A stretch of 64,000 nucleotides of DNA. Origin: Bacteroidota bacterium. Its GTDB lineage: Bacteria; Bacteroidota; Bacteroidia; Chitinophagales; Chitinophagaceae. The stretch spans positions 41,685 through 105,684 of the forward strand of contig JAKQEA010000042.1 of the NCBI GenBank assembly GCA_029558715.1, read 5' to 3'. Position numbers and translations under genes: made by a program. The notes below the pieces were generated by a model. It searched no databases. It saw only the letters and a program-made list of their open reading frames with translations, and was not told where the DNA came from. Positions 17,464 to 26,039 of this stretch are shown here, in pieces; position 1 is the first letter of the stretch, and each line of letters starts with the position of its first letter.

Positions 17464-19410
17464 TCAGATCTTCCCTTTTTTTATTTCTTCCACTACTCCG
17501 GGATCAAGTAATGTAGTAGTATCTCCGAGATTTTCTGTTTCTCCTTCGGCGATCTTTCTTAGGATACGCCGCATAATTTTTCCGCTTCTTGTTTTAGGAA
17601 GTCCTGGTACAAATTGTATCTTATCCGGTTTGGCAATAGGCCCAATGACACGGGTAACAGTTTGCAGGATATCCTGGCGGGTCATATTTTCATCTCCATG
17701 CATATGCTCATAGATAACAAAGGCATAAACCCCTTGTCCTTTTATATCATGCGGATAACCTACTACAGCACTTTCCACCACACCGGCATGCATATTAATA
17801 GCATTCTCTACTTCGGCAGTACCAAGCCGGTGACCACTTACATTTAATACATCATCTACCCGGCCGGTAATGCGATAATTACCTTTTTCATCTTTCAATG
17901 CACCGTCACCGGTGAAATATAAATTCTCATACGTAGCAAAATAATTAGTACGGCAGCGTTCATGATCACCATAGGTGGTTCTTAATATACCGGGCCAAGG
18001 TGCTTTGATACACAAATTCCCCTTTTGCAGACCCTGCTCATCTTTTTCTGTTACTTCTTTCCCGTTTTCATCTACCAGCAATGGCTGCACACCCGGCATA
18101 GGTAAAGTAGCCCAGCTTGGTTTGGCCGGAGTTATCCCTGCCATATTTGATATCAGGCAGGCACCTGTTTCCGTTTGCCACCAGGTATCCACTACCGGGC
18201 ATTTCTTTTTTCCAATATTATCATTATACCAATGCCATGCCTCTTCATTTATAGGCTCACCAACTGTACCGAGTATTTTTAAAGAAGACAGGTCTTTTCC
18301 CCTGAGCGGTTCCAGGCCAAAGCCCATGAGACTACGGATAGCTGTTGGTGCCGTATAGAGAATATTGACCTTGTGCCTGTCAACAATATCCCAGAAACGT
18401 CCGGCATCAGGCCAGGTAGGGATACCTTCAAACATTACTGAAGTAGCACCAGCACTTAACGGACCATACAAAATATAACTATGGCCTGTAATCCAACCAA
18501 TATCTGCCGTGCAGAAATGAATATCACCAGGTTTATACTGAAATACATTGACAAAAGTGTAATTCGTCCAGAGCATATAACCTGCGCAACTGTGTACTAC
18601 CCCTTTGGGCTTACCTGTGCTGCCGGAAGTATATAAAATGAATAAGGGATCCTCTGCATCCATTTCCTCTGCCGGGAAGGACGCCTTCCCTTCTTTTTCT
18701 ACCTGGGCTTCTGCATGCTCCATTTCATCCTCCCACCATACATCTCTGCCTTTGATCATAGAAACAGGAGTTCTTGTTCTCGTATAAACAATTACCTTTT
18801 TTACTGTTCTATTTCCGATCAAAGCATCATCGATCACACTTTTCAGAGGAATATCTTTATTGCCCCGGTACGCCCCATCACAGGTAACAATATACTCTGC
18901 ATTGGCATCATATAACCTGTCAGCAATGCTTTGTGCAGAGAACCCTCCAAAGATGACACTATGGATAGCACCAATTCTTGCACAACCCAGCACTGCATAA
19001 GCCAGTTCGGGCACCATCCCCATATAGATACAAACTCTGTCACCCTTTTTTACACCATTATTCTTTAACACTTGTGCAAACTGGCAAACCCTTTTATGCA
19101 ACCGGTTATATGTTACCACCCTCACCCTATCCTCCGGGTTATTAGGTTCCCAGATGATGGCAGGTTTATCACCTAATGCGGAGAGGTGACGGTCAATGCA
19201 ATTTTCTGTGATATTCAGTTTAGCCCCTTTGAACCATTCTACTTTTGGCTCTTTAAAATTCCACTCCAATACTTTATCCCATTTCTTTTTCCATTGAAAA
19301 TGATCTGCAACTGAGGACCAGAACCCTTCGGGATCCTCTATACTTTTTTCGTACGCTTCGTGATACTGTTCTAATGATTTTATCTGGTAGGGATATGACA
19401 TGACCGGCAA
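17464..19410 (-). CDS. acs: Acetate-CoA ligase (acetyl-CoA synthetase)
   Basis: 648 residues, the normal length for Acs. It activates acetate to acetyl-CoA via acetyl-AMP. It shows the P-loop LYTSGSTGKPKG, the A5 region VDTWWQTETG, the hinge/A8 region GRVDDVLNVSGHRLGT, and the catalytic lysine K611 in RSGK, the site of regulatory acetylation in other bacteria. It is monocistronic with its own terminator. The divergent neighbour 128 bp away is an MHS-type transporter with a small membrane partner, which suggests uptake of acetate or another carboxylate. Confidence 0.96.
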   Translation of the reverse strand: MPVMSYPYQIKSLEQYHEAYEKSIEDPEGFWSSVADHFQWKKKWDKVLEWNFKEPKVEWFKGAKLNITENCIDRHLSALGDKPAIIWEPNNPEDRVRVVTYNRLHKRVCQFAQVLKNNGVKKGDRVCIYMGMVPELAYAVLGCARIGAIHSVIFGGFSAQSIADRLYDANAEYIVTCDGAYRGNKDIPLKSVIDDALIGNRTVKKVIVYTRTRTPVSMIKGRDVWWEDEMEHAEAQVEKEGKASFPAEEMDAEDPLFILYTSGSTGKPKGVVHSCAGYMLWTNYTFVNVFQYKPGDIHFCTADIGWITGHSYILYGPLSAGATSVMFEGIPTWPDAGRFWDIVDRHKVNILYTAPTAIRSLMGFGLEPLRGKDLSSLKILGTVGEPINEEAWHWYNDNIGKKKCPVVDTWWQTETGACLISNMAGITPAKPSWATLPMPGVQPLLVDENGKEVTEKDEQGLQKGNLCIKAPWPGILRTTYGDHERCRTNYFATYENLYFTGDGALKDEKGNYRITGRVDDVLNVSGHRLGTAEVENAINMHAGVVESAVVGYPHDIKGQGVYAFVIYEHMHGDENMTRQDILQTVTRVIGPIAKPDKIQFVPGLPKTRSGKIMRRILRKIAEGETENLGDTTTLLDPGVVEEIKKGKI

Positions 19411-19538
19411 GTATTTAAATAATATTACTGCTAATGCGGGATAAATTTACAGAATGACGGGCAAATCAGGACGAATCACCGGGAACGATTCCGGTTAAAT
19501 TGTTTCTTACATTTTTTATTAATACTTATCTTACCCGG

Positions 19539-21107
19539 ATGAAACCAACGACGATCCGGAGTGTCATCGCTGCCTCTTCTGTAGGAACCATGATTGAATG
19601 GTACGATTTCTACATCTTTGGTATGCTTGCCAAAACGATTTCTACTCAATTCTTTCCGGAAGGAAATGCCACAGCAGCTTTGCTTAGTACACTGGCGATC
19701 TTTGCAGCAGGATTTATTGTTCGCCCTTTTGGCGCTTTGGTATTTGGCAGACTCGGCGACCTGATCGGCAGAAAGTATACCTTTCTTCTTACTCTTGTTT
19801 TAATGGGTGGTTCTACTTTTTTAATCGGATTGGTTCCCGGCTATAAAACAATTGGTATAGCAGCTCCTTTACTGGTATTGTTACTAAGATTAATCCAGGG
19901 TCTTGCTCTTGGCGGCGAATATGGCGGTGCCGCTACTTATGTAGCAGAGCATGCCCCGGCAAACAAAAGAGGTTTTTATACCAGTTGGATACAAACAACA
20001 GCTACACTGGGATTATTTGTAGCGCTGGGGGTTATCATGCTGGTGAAACTGAATATGCCTGACTCATCATTCAATGCAGAATGGGGTGGATGGCGCTACC
20101 CATTCTGGATATCTATATTACTGGTGGCAGTTTCCGTCTATATCCGGTTAAAAATGTCAGAGTCTCCGCTATTTTCTAAATTAAAAGAGGAAGGAAAGAC
20201 ATCAGTTAATCCATTAAAAGAAAGTTTTAGCCATAAAGCCAATTTCAAAATGGTATTGATGGCTTTGTTTGGTGCAGTGATGGGACAGGGAGTAGTTTGG
20301 TATACCGGGCAGTTCTATGCACAGAATTTTTTAGAAACAAAATGCAATATTGAATTTGAACAAAGCCGGACCATCATGCTTTGGGCTATTGCTTTTGCTA
20401 CGCCTTTCTTTGTATTCTGGGGCTGGCTGAGTGACAAGATCGGGAGGAAATGGATTATGATGGCGGGGATGGCGTTAGCGATATTTACTTACCGTCCAAT
20501 TTTCAATATTTTTCTGGACGACACAAAACCTGGTCCACCCGCAAGTGGATTGGTCAGCGCAACGCCAATCATTTTCGGACCTTCCAAAAAGGAGATCATG
20601 AAGAATGGTGATAGCCTGATTACATACATCCATCGCAATATCAAACATCGTAGTCTGACGTTTGATCAGATGTGGACCGACACCATTTTTGCAAAACCCA
20701 TGAAGGCTATGCCGGATGAAAAGAGTTCAGCTATAGATGGCATGGTATTTTCCAGAATGAGCCAAATAAAAGACATCAATATTAGGCTTGACCGGAGTTT
20801 ATATTGGAAATTCATTGGACTTGTCTTCCTTTTGATCTTATATGTAACCATGGTCTATGGACCTATAGCAGCATTTCTGGTGGAAATGTTCCCCACTAAG
20901 ATCCGTTATACTTCCATGAGCCTTCCTTATCATATCGGCAATGGTGTATTTGGAGGACTGGTTCCCTTTATTGGATTATTACTTACCACTTCCTTTCCTT
21001 CTGATCCTTTAGTGGGATTGTGGTACCCGATTGGTGTGGCAGCACTATGCCTGCTAATTGGTACAGTATACCTGAGAAATAAAATTGATGAAAACGTAGA
21101 AGATTAA
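19539..21107 (+). CDS. MFS transporter, metabolite:H+ symporter (MHS) type
   Basis: 522 residues from the ATG at 19539, chosen because MKPTTIRSVIAASSVGTMIEWYDFYIFG aligns with the conserved MHS start (segments shown: SVGTMIEWYDF); an in-frame TTG at 19500 is less likely. The MFS signature RLGDLIGRKYT and RLIQGLALGGEYGG are present, as is SDKIGRKW in the second half. Usual members have ~430-450 residues. Here about 100 extra soluble residues (roughly 328-435) sit between transmembrane helices of the C-terminal half. Family substrates are carboxylates and compatible solutes. The divergent acs gene makes acetate or a similar acid a reasonable guess. Confidence 0.85.
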   Translation: MKPTTIRSVIAASSVGTMIEWYDFYIFGMLAKTISTQFFPEGNATAALLSTLAIFAAGFIVRPFGALVFGRLGDLIGRKYTFLLTLVLMGGSTFLIGLVPGYKTIGIAAPLLVLLLRLIQGLALGGEYGGAATYVAEHAPANKRGFYTSWIQTTATLGLFVALGVIMLVKLNMPDSSFNAEWGGWRYPFWISILLVAVSVYIRLKMSESPLFSKLKEEGKTSVNPLKESFSHKANFKMVLMALFGAVMGQGVVWYTGQFYAQNFLETKCNIEFEQSRTIMLWAIAFATPFFVFWGWLSDKIGRKWIMMAGMALAIFTYRPIFNIFLDDTKPGPPASGLVSATPIIFGPSKKEIMKNGDSLITYIHRNIKHRSLTFDQMWTDTIFAKPMKAMPDEKSSAIDGMVFSRMSQIKDINIRLDRSLYWKFIGLVFLLILYVTMVYGPIAAFLVEMFPTKIRYTSMSLPYHIGNGVFGGLVPFIGLLLTTSFPSDPLVGLWYPIGVAALCLLIGTVYLRNKIDENVED

Positions 21108-21117
21108 AACTATTTGT

Positions 21118-21366
21118 ATGAACAGTATAAAAAGAGCACTGGGAATTGTCTGGCTGATACTGGCCCCCGCTGTTATTTATTTCCTGGTGGACAGGGCCAT
21201 TGTTCATATTGATCCTGCTGGCAAAAAGGATATTAATAACCCGGTGATCTGGATCATTATCATTGGCATTTTCACACCCATTGCTATAGGGCTGATGATC
21301 TTTGGCTGGTATGCTATTAAAGGAGAATATGATCACCTGCCCGAATCATCAGAAGAACTCTCCTGA
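21118..21366 (+). CDS. Small two-helix membrane protein next to the MHS transporter
   Basis: 82 residues with two transmembrane helices (about 7-25 and 42-64) joined by a short polar loop containing IDPAGKKDINNP, and an acidic tail. It starts 10 bp after the transporter and overlaps the end of the convergent nhaA gene by 34 bp. Similar small proteins accompany MFS transporters in other Bacteroidota (possibly DUF6814; I cannot confirm the number). An accessory subunit role, like YjcH beside ActP, is inferred from position. Confidence 0.75.
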   Translation: MNSIKRALGIVWLILAPAVIYFLVDRAIVHIDPAGKKDINNPVIWIIIIGIFTPIAIGLMIFGWYAIKGEYDHLPESSEELS

Positions 21367-22520
21367 GCTACTTTATTATATTTTATACTCTTCAGCACAA
21401 GCAATCCCCCGGCGGCAGCCAGGAATGAAGCACAGAGTATAGCAATCTTTGAGTTCACGACTGTTGCTTCATCAGTAAAGGCCAGTAGTGTAATAAATAT
21501 GGACATAGTAAAACCGATACCCGCCAGCATGCCGGCGCCAGTAATCTGTTTCCAGGAAACTGAATGCGGCAGATGACCGATTTTTGTTTTAACAGCCAGC
21601 CATGCAAAACTGATAATACCAAGTGGTTTCCCAATAACAAGCCCCGTCATAATGCCCAGGCTGTTCAAAGAAAGCAGGGTATTATAAAAACCTGGTGAAA
21701 GTTTTATACCTGTATTTGCCAGTGCGAATAACGGTACAATAATAAAGGCAACCGGGTAATGCAGATGATGCTGTAACTTATAAGAAGGCGAATCTTCTCC
21801 ACCTTTACCAAAAGGTATGGCAAATGCCAGTAACACTCCGCTGATAGTAGCATGTACACCCGACTGCAGCATAAAATACCACATGACAATACCTGGGAGC
21901 AAAAATAAAAATAGGTTTTTCACTCCTGCTTTACCCATTATAAACAGTCCCGCAAAAATACCAAAGGCAAGAAGCAGGTTAACAAAAGAGACATCATCTG
22001 TATAAAAGATAGCGATAATAATAATTGCTCCCAGGTCATCTATTATAGCGAGAGCTGTGAGAAATATTTTTAATGCTACCGGCACTGATTTACCGGCCAG
22101 CGAAAGTATACCCAAAGCAAATGCAATATCAGTTGCCATAGGAATACCAAATCCGGAAGCCGTAGCAGTACCCATATTGAAGATTGCATGAACGATGGCC
22201 GGTACCAGCATTCCGCCAACCGCAGCGAATACCGGTAACACTGCATTTTTGAACCCGGATAATTCACCAACATAAATTTCTCTTTCTATTTCCAGCCCTA
22301 CCAACAGAAAGAAGACAGCCATTAAGGCGTCATTGATCCAGTGAACAACACTGAGTCCGCCAATTTTAGTATGCCAGAATTGCCCATAGCTTTCTCCCCA
22401 GGAAGAATTGGCAATAAAAATTGAGAGCAATGTGCATACAATTAAAATAATACCAGACGCCTTTTCACTGTTAAAAAACTCGGTGAAAAGACGACTTACA
22501 TATGACTGGGCACCTCTCAT
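21333..22520 (-). CDS. nhaA: Na+/H+ antiporter NhaA
   Basis: 395 residues with the expected 12 helices. The ion-binding aspartates are present as D161-D162 (LAIIDDLGAI), and the ATDIAFALG segment carries D131 of helix IV. It exchanges two protons for one sodium ion and supports Na+ and pH homeostasis. It is monocistronic. Its 3' end overlaps the small two-helix gene. It would help maintain the sodium gradient used by SulP-type bicarbonate uptake 10 kb away; that link is inference. Confidence 0.95.
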   Translation of the reverse strand: MRGAQSYVSRLFTEFFNSEKASGIILIVCTLLSIFIANSSWGESYGQFWHTKIGGLSVVHWINDALMAVFFLLVGLEIEREIYVGELSGFKNAVLPVFAAVGGMLVPAIVHAIFNMGTATASGFGIPMATDIAFALGILSLAGKSVPVALKIFLTALAIIDDLGAIIIIAIFYTDDVSFVNLLLAFGIFAGLFIMGKAGVKNLFLFLLPGIVMWYFMLQSGVHATISGVLLAFAIPFGKGGEDSPSYKLQHHLHYPVAFIIVPLFALANTGIKLSPGFYNTLLSLNSLGIMTGLVIGKPLGIISFAWLAVKTKIGHLPHSVSWKQITGAGMLAGIGFTMSIFITLLAFTDEATVVNSKIAILCASFLAAAGGLLVLKSIKYNKVAQESSSDDSGR

Positions 22521-22595
22521 TCCTTTATATAAAGTACAATATACACAGTAATTACTTTGATTTTACCACCTTTATCTATACCATAAGTACTCATT

Positions 22596-22630
22596 ATAAC
22601 AGGATAACCTGTTATCTGTAAACAGGTTAT
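22596..22630. repeat. Overlapping inverted repeats upstream of the export operon
   Basis: Three arms share the ACAGG/CCTGT core: ATAACAGG (22596-22603), AACCTGTTAT (22606-22615) and AACAGGTTAT (22621-22630). The middle arm can pair with either neighbour, giving two mutually exclusive hairpins. The array ends about 30 bp before the -33 element of the promoter at 22661, where an activator or repressor dimer pair could bind. Confidence 0.55.
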
Positions 22631-22660
22631 AAAATTTTACAATTTTTAAACAATCTGAAC

Positions 22661-22690
22661 TTGTCATTGTTATTGTAGTTAATAATTTTG
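22661..22690 (+). promoter_or_regulatory. Promoter of the export operon
   Basis: TTG (22661-22663), exactly 19 nt, then TAATTTTG (22683-22690): a full match to the Bacteroidota housekeeping promoter. Transcription is predicted to start only about 4 nt before the ATG at 22699, so the first gene would have an extremely short leader. Confidence 0.7.
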
Positions 22691-22698
22691 CGCCTGCA

Positions 22699-22980
22699 AT
22701 GAGAAAAATAGCAGTCATATTATTCCTTGTATTTGCTGCCGTGCAGGTGGCACCTGCTGTTTGTTCGTTTTTCTCACCCGCCACCAGTGTATTTATGGTA
22801 GATGAGGAAAAGGGGGAAGACAAAAACGAATCTGAAAAAAAGTCAAAAAAGGATTATGCTGCATTTGCCAGCTATACAACTGAATTTTCTCACAAATTAA
22901 ATACGGCTTTCCTTCTGGCAGAAAAAATACAGCCCTCCCCCTGTCTTGAAAAGCTTACACCTCCCCCCAATTTTTGTTAA
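22699..22980 (+). CDS. Small secreted protein at the head of the export operon
   Basis: 93 residues. The signal peptide is about 1-23 (hydrophobic core AVILFLVFAAVQV); an acidic/lysine-rich stretch (35-53) follows, then SHKLNTAFLLAEKIQ and a C-terminus PPPNFC with a terminal cysteine. It lies directly behind the promoter and 81 bp before the ABC transporter gene. There is no double-glycine leader, so it is not an obvious peptidase-processed cargo. The function is unknown. Confidence 0.6.
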   Translation: MRKIAVILFLVFAAVQVAPAVCSFFSPATSVFMVDEEKGEDKNESEKKSKKDYAAFASYTTEFSHKLNTAFLLAEKIQPSPCLEKLTPPPNFC

Positions 22981-23061
22981 TCATCACTGCTTCCTGTGTA
23001 TTTAAACGATTATGCCCTGCATAATCCTTTATTCCTGTTACTGATTAATAAAAAATCTCTT

Positions 23062-24717
23062 ATGCCGACTGTTAATAGCCCGGTTCGCAGGATATTAAAC
23101 CTGCTTAAACTGGAACAAAACGAAATCACTGCTATCTATTTCTATGCCATCCTGAATGGACTTATCCAGCTTTCACTTCCCGTGGGTGTGCAAGCTATCA
23201 TCGGGTATGTACTTGGCGCCTCCATGCGGGCTTCGCTGGTGGTACTCATTATCCTTGTTGTATTGGGTGTATTGATTGCAGGTATCATGCAGATCAACCA
23301 GATGAAAATTATTGAGAAGATCCAGCAAAAATTGTTCGTCCGTTACTCCTTTGCCTTTGCGGAGCATATACCCAGCCTGGATTTAAAAAAGAATGATTCC
23401 ATTTACCTGCCTGAACTGGTGAACCGTTTTTTTGATGTGCCACTACTGCAAAAGAGCTTATCGAAAATCCTGCTGGAAATTCCTACTGCTGTTATCCAGA
23501 TATTATTTGGCCTTTTGTTACTGTCTTTTTATCACCCTGCGTTCATCCTGTTCGGGGTTATTCTTGTTACCATTCTGTTCCTGATCCTTAAGTATACCGG
23601 GGGAAAAGGATTAGAAACAAGCCTTCAGAAAAGTAAGCATAAGTACAAGGTGGCCGCATGGCTGGAAGAAACAGCAAGGGTTATCAAATCCATTAAACTG
23701 GGAAAAAGCAATGATCTCCACCTGCAAAAAGCAGATACGGAGATCAGCAATTACCTGGTAGCCCGCAACAATCACTTTAAAGTTCTGCTGTTCCAGTTTA
23801 ATGTACTGGTGATCTTTAAAACAGTTATCACAGCTGCAATGCTGATAGTTGGAACCTTACTGATGGTAAACCAGCAATTAACCGTTGGGCAGTTCATTGC
23901 TGCTGAAATTGTAATACTGCTGGTGTTAAACTCAGTTGAAAAACTGATCATCAACCTTGGCAGTGTATACGATACGCTGACTGCTGTAGAAAAAGCTTCT
24001 GAGATCACAGACCGGCCGGTAGAAAAAGGAGGAACTGTTAACCTGCAGGCGGAGAATAAGGGAGTGAAGTTTGAAATGAAGGATGTCAGCTTCAGTTATA
24101 ACGATGAAACAGATATTCTGAGAAACATATCACTTACCATTCTTCCCAATGAAAAAATCTGTATACAGGGAAAAGACAGTTCCGGTAAATCAACCCTGCT
24201 TAAACTCATGACAGGCTCCTACACTGATTTTAGGGGGTCCATTATGATTGATGATGTTCCGATAGGTAATTATAACCTTGACTCATTGCGGGCACAAACC
24301 GGTGTATTGTTAAACCAGCAAGACATCTTCCAGGGAACATTATGGGAAAATATTTCCTTAGGCAATCCTGCCATAAGCATGGAAGCCGTGAAAGAATATG
24401 CTGCCAAAGCCGGGCTGAATGATTTTGTGGCTACTCTGAAATACGGTTATGATACCCAGCTGGACCCAACCGGTAAGCGGTTACCCCGAAATGTGGTGCA
24501 CCGTATCCTGCTGGTACGGGCACTGGTAAATAAACCGAGATTATTGCTTCTCGAAGAGCCCTGGATGAATTTCAGCAACGGTCATCGAAAACAAATTGTA
24601 CAACTGCTGAACGAATTAGAAAATACAACATTGGTGGTGGTAACAAATGATGAGGAGTTTGCCCGGCACTGCAGCAGGGTCATAATGATTAATGAAAATG
24701 GAAGCATCAACAACTAA
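23062..24717 (+). CDS. ABC exporter (TMD-NBD) with degenerate ATPase motifs
   Basis: 551 residues from the ATG at 23062, preferred over an in-frame GTG at 22996 because family homology begins at NSPVRRILNLLKLEQ. The N-terminal six-helix exporter domain (about 15-310) resembles type I secretion ABC proteins but lacks a C39 peptidase. The nucleotide domain (about 335-551) keeps Walker A (GKDSSGKST, 371-379) and the Q-loop. The signature LSGGQ is replaced by LPRNV (474-478), Walker B reads LLLLEE, the D-loop SALD is lost, and the switch histidine is Asn (N529). HlyD and TolC genes follow. Confidence 0.85.
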   Translation: MPTVNSPVRRILNLLKLEQNEITAIYFYAILNGLIQLSLPVGVQAIIGYVLGASMRASLVVLIILVVLGVLIAGIMQINQMKIIEKIQQKLFVRYSFAFAEHIPSLDLKKNDSIYLPELVNRFFDVPLLQKSLSKILLEIPTAVIQILFGLLLLSFYHPAFILFGVILVTILFLILKYTGGKGLETSLQKSKHKYKVAAWLEETARVIKSIKLGKSNDLHLQKADTEISNYLVARNNHFKVLLFQFNVLVIFKTVITAAMLIVGTLLMVNQQLTVGQFIAAEIVILLVLNSVEKLIINLGSVYDTLTAVEKASEITDRPVEKGGTVNLQAENKGVKFEMKDVSFSYNDETDILRNISLTILPNEKICIQGKDSSGKSTLLKLMTGSYTDFRGSIMIDDVPIGNYNLDSLRAQTGVLLNQQDIFQGTLWENISLGNPAISMEAVKEYAAKAGLNDFVATLKYGYDTQLDPTGKRLPRNVVHRILLVRALVNKPRLLLLEEPWMNFSNGHRKQIVQLLNELENTTLVVVTNDEEFARHCSRVIMINENGSINN

Positions 24718-24727
24718 AAACAACAAC

Positions 24728-26038
24728 ATGAACAAGCTAAAATCATATTCCCTGATTTATCAGTACAACAAAAAGAGTAAGGTGAGGTTATGGTTTTATA
24801 TCTGCCTTGCTGTGTTTATCATCTTTCTTTTTCTCCCATGGACACAAAACATCCGGGCAAGGGGTGCCGTAACTACCCTGTATCAGGACCAGCGGCCGCA
24901 ACAGGTAAACACCATTATCGGTGGCCGGGTGATGAAATGGTTTATCAAAGAAGGAGATTATGTAAATGCCGGTGATACACTGGTTCAGTTATCAGAGGTA
25001 AAGACAGACTATCTTGATCCCGACCTGCTGCAACGAACGCAGGAACAATTAGCTGGTAAACAATTATCTGTCGAGTATTATAAAGATAAAGTTGGGGTAA
25101 CCGGTCAGCAAATCAATGCCATCAACAATGGTTTACAGTTGAAGCTGAGCCAGCTAATGAATAAACTAAATCAGCTACAGTTAAAAGTTCAGGCCGACAG
25201 CGCAGAAGCTGCTGCCGCCCTGAATGATTTCAACATTGCTACTATACAATTTAGCCGGCAAAAAGCCATGTATGACAGTGGCCTGGTTTCATTGACACAA
25301 TTAGAACAACGGAACCAGGTTTATCAAAATGCATTGGCCAAAAAAATCAGTGCGGAAAATAAACTGGCCAATAGCAAGCAGGATTTAACAATAACAAGAA
25401 TTGAAATGAATGCCCAGCAACAGGAAAACATTGAAAAAGTAACAAAGGCACAAGGAGAGCAATTTCAATCACTCACCCAAATTGCCAGCGGCCAGGCTGA
25501 TATTGCAAAACTGGAAAACCAGTTTGCCAGCTACTCTATCCGCAATGGCATGTACTACGTAATTGCGACACAAAGCGGGCAGGTGGTAAAGGCACAAAAA
25601 GCAGGCATCGGCGAGTTTGTAAAAGAGGGTGATATGATTGCAGAGATTGTACCCGATAAAATACAATATGCAGTAGAGTTATTTGTACGGCCGTTGGATT
25701 TGCCACTGCTGGCTTCAGGGCAAAAAGTCCGTTTCATGTTTGATGGTTTTCCGGCCATTGTATTCAGTGGCTGGCCGGATGCTTCTTCCGGAACTTTTGG
25801 CGGCGAAATAGTAGCCATTGAAAGCAATGTAAGTGTGAACGGAAAATTCAGGGTACTGGTGAAAGAAGACCCAAAAGACAAACCCTGGCCCAAACAATTA
25901 AAAATAGGTGCCGGCGCCCAGGGCATCGCCTTGTTGAAAGATGTGCCGGTATGGTATGAGTTGTGGCGGAATATCAATGGCTTTCCGCCTGACTATTACA
26001 AACTATCTGCTGATATGAAACAAAAAAACAAAAATTAA
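24728..26038 (+). CDS. HlyD-type periplasmic adaptor (membrane fusion protein)
   Basis: 436 residues from the ATG at 24728, 10 bp after the ABC gene; an upstream in-frame ATG at 24692 would overlap the ABC gene and add 12 residues. It has a cytosolic N-terminus, one transmembrane helix (about 20-38), a split biotinyl-lipoyl domain (VNTIIGGRVMKWFIKEGDYV and the later QSGQVVKAQKAGIGEFVKEGD), and a long coiled-coil hairpin (about 95-250). It bridges the ABC protein and the TolC channel. The C-terminal part is beta-rich. Confidence 0.9.
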   Translation: MNKLKSYSLIYQYNKKSKVRLWFYICLAVFIIFLFLPWTQNIRARGAVTTLYQDQRPQQVNTIIGGRVMKWFIKEGDYVNAGDTLVQLSEVKTDYLDPDLLQRTQEQLAGKQLSVEYYKDKVGVTGQQINAINNGLQLKLSQLMNKLNQLQLKVQADSAEAAAALNDFNIATIQFSRQKAMYDSGLVSLTQLEQRNQVYQNALAKKISAENKLANSKQDLTITRIEMNAQQQENIEKVTKAQGEQFQSLTQIASGQADIAKLENQFASYSIRNGMYYVIATQSGQVVKAQKAGIGEFVKEGDMIAEIVPDKIQYAVELFVRPLDLPLLASGQKVRFMFDGFPAIVFSGWPDASSGTFGGEIVAIESNVSVNGKFRVLVKEDPKDKPWPKQLKIGAGAQGIALLKDVPVWYELWRNINGFPPDYYKLSADMKQKNKN

Positions 26039-26039
26039 A

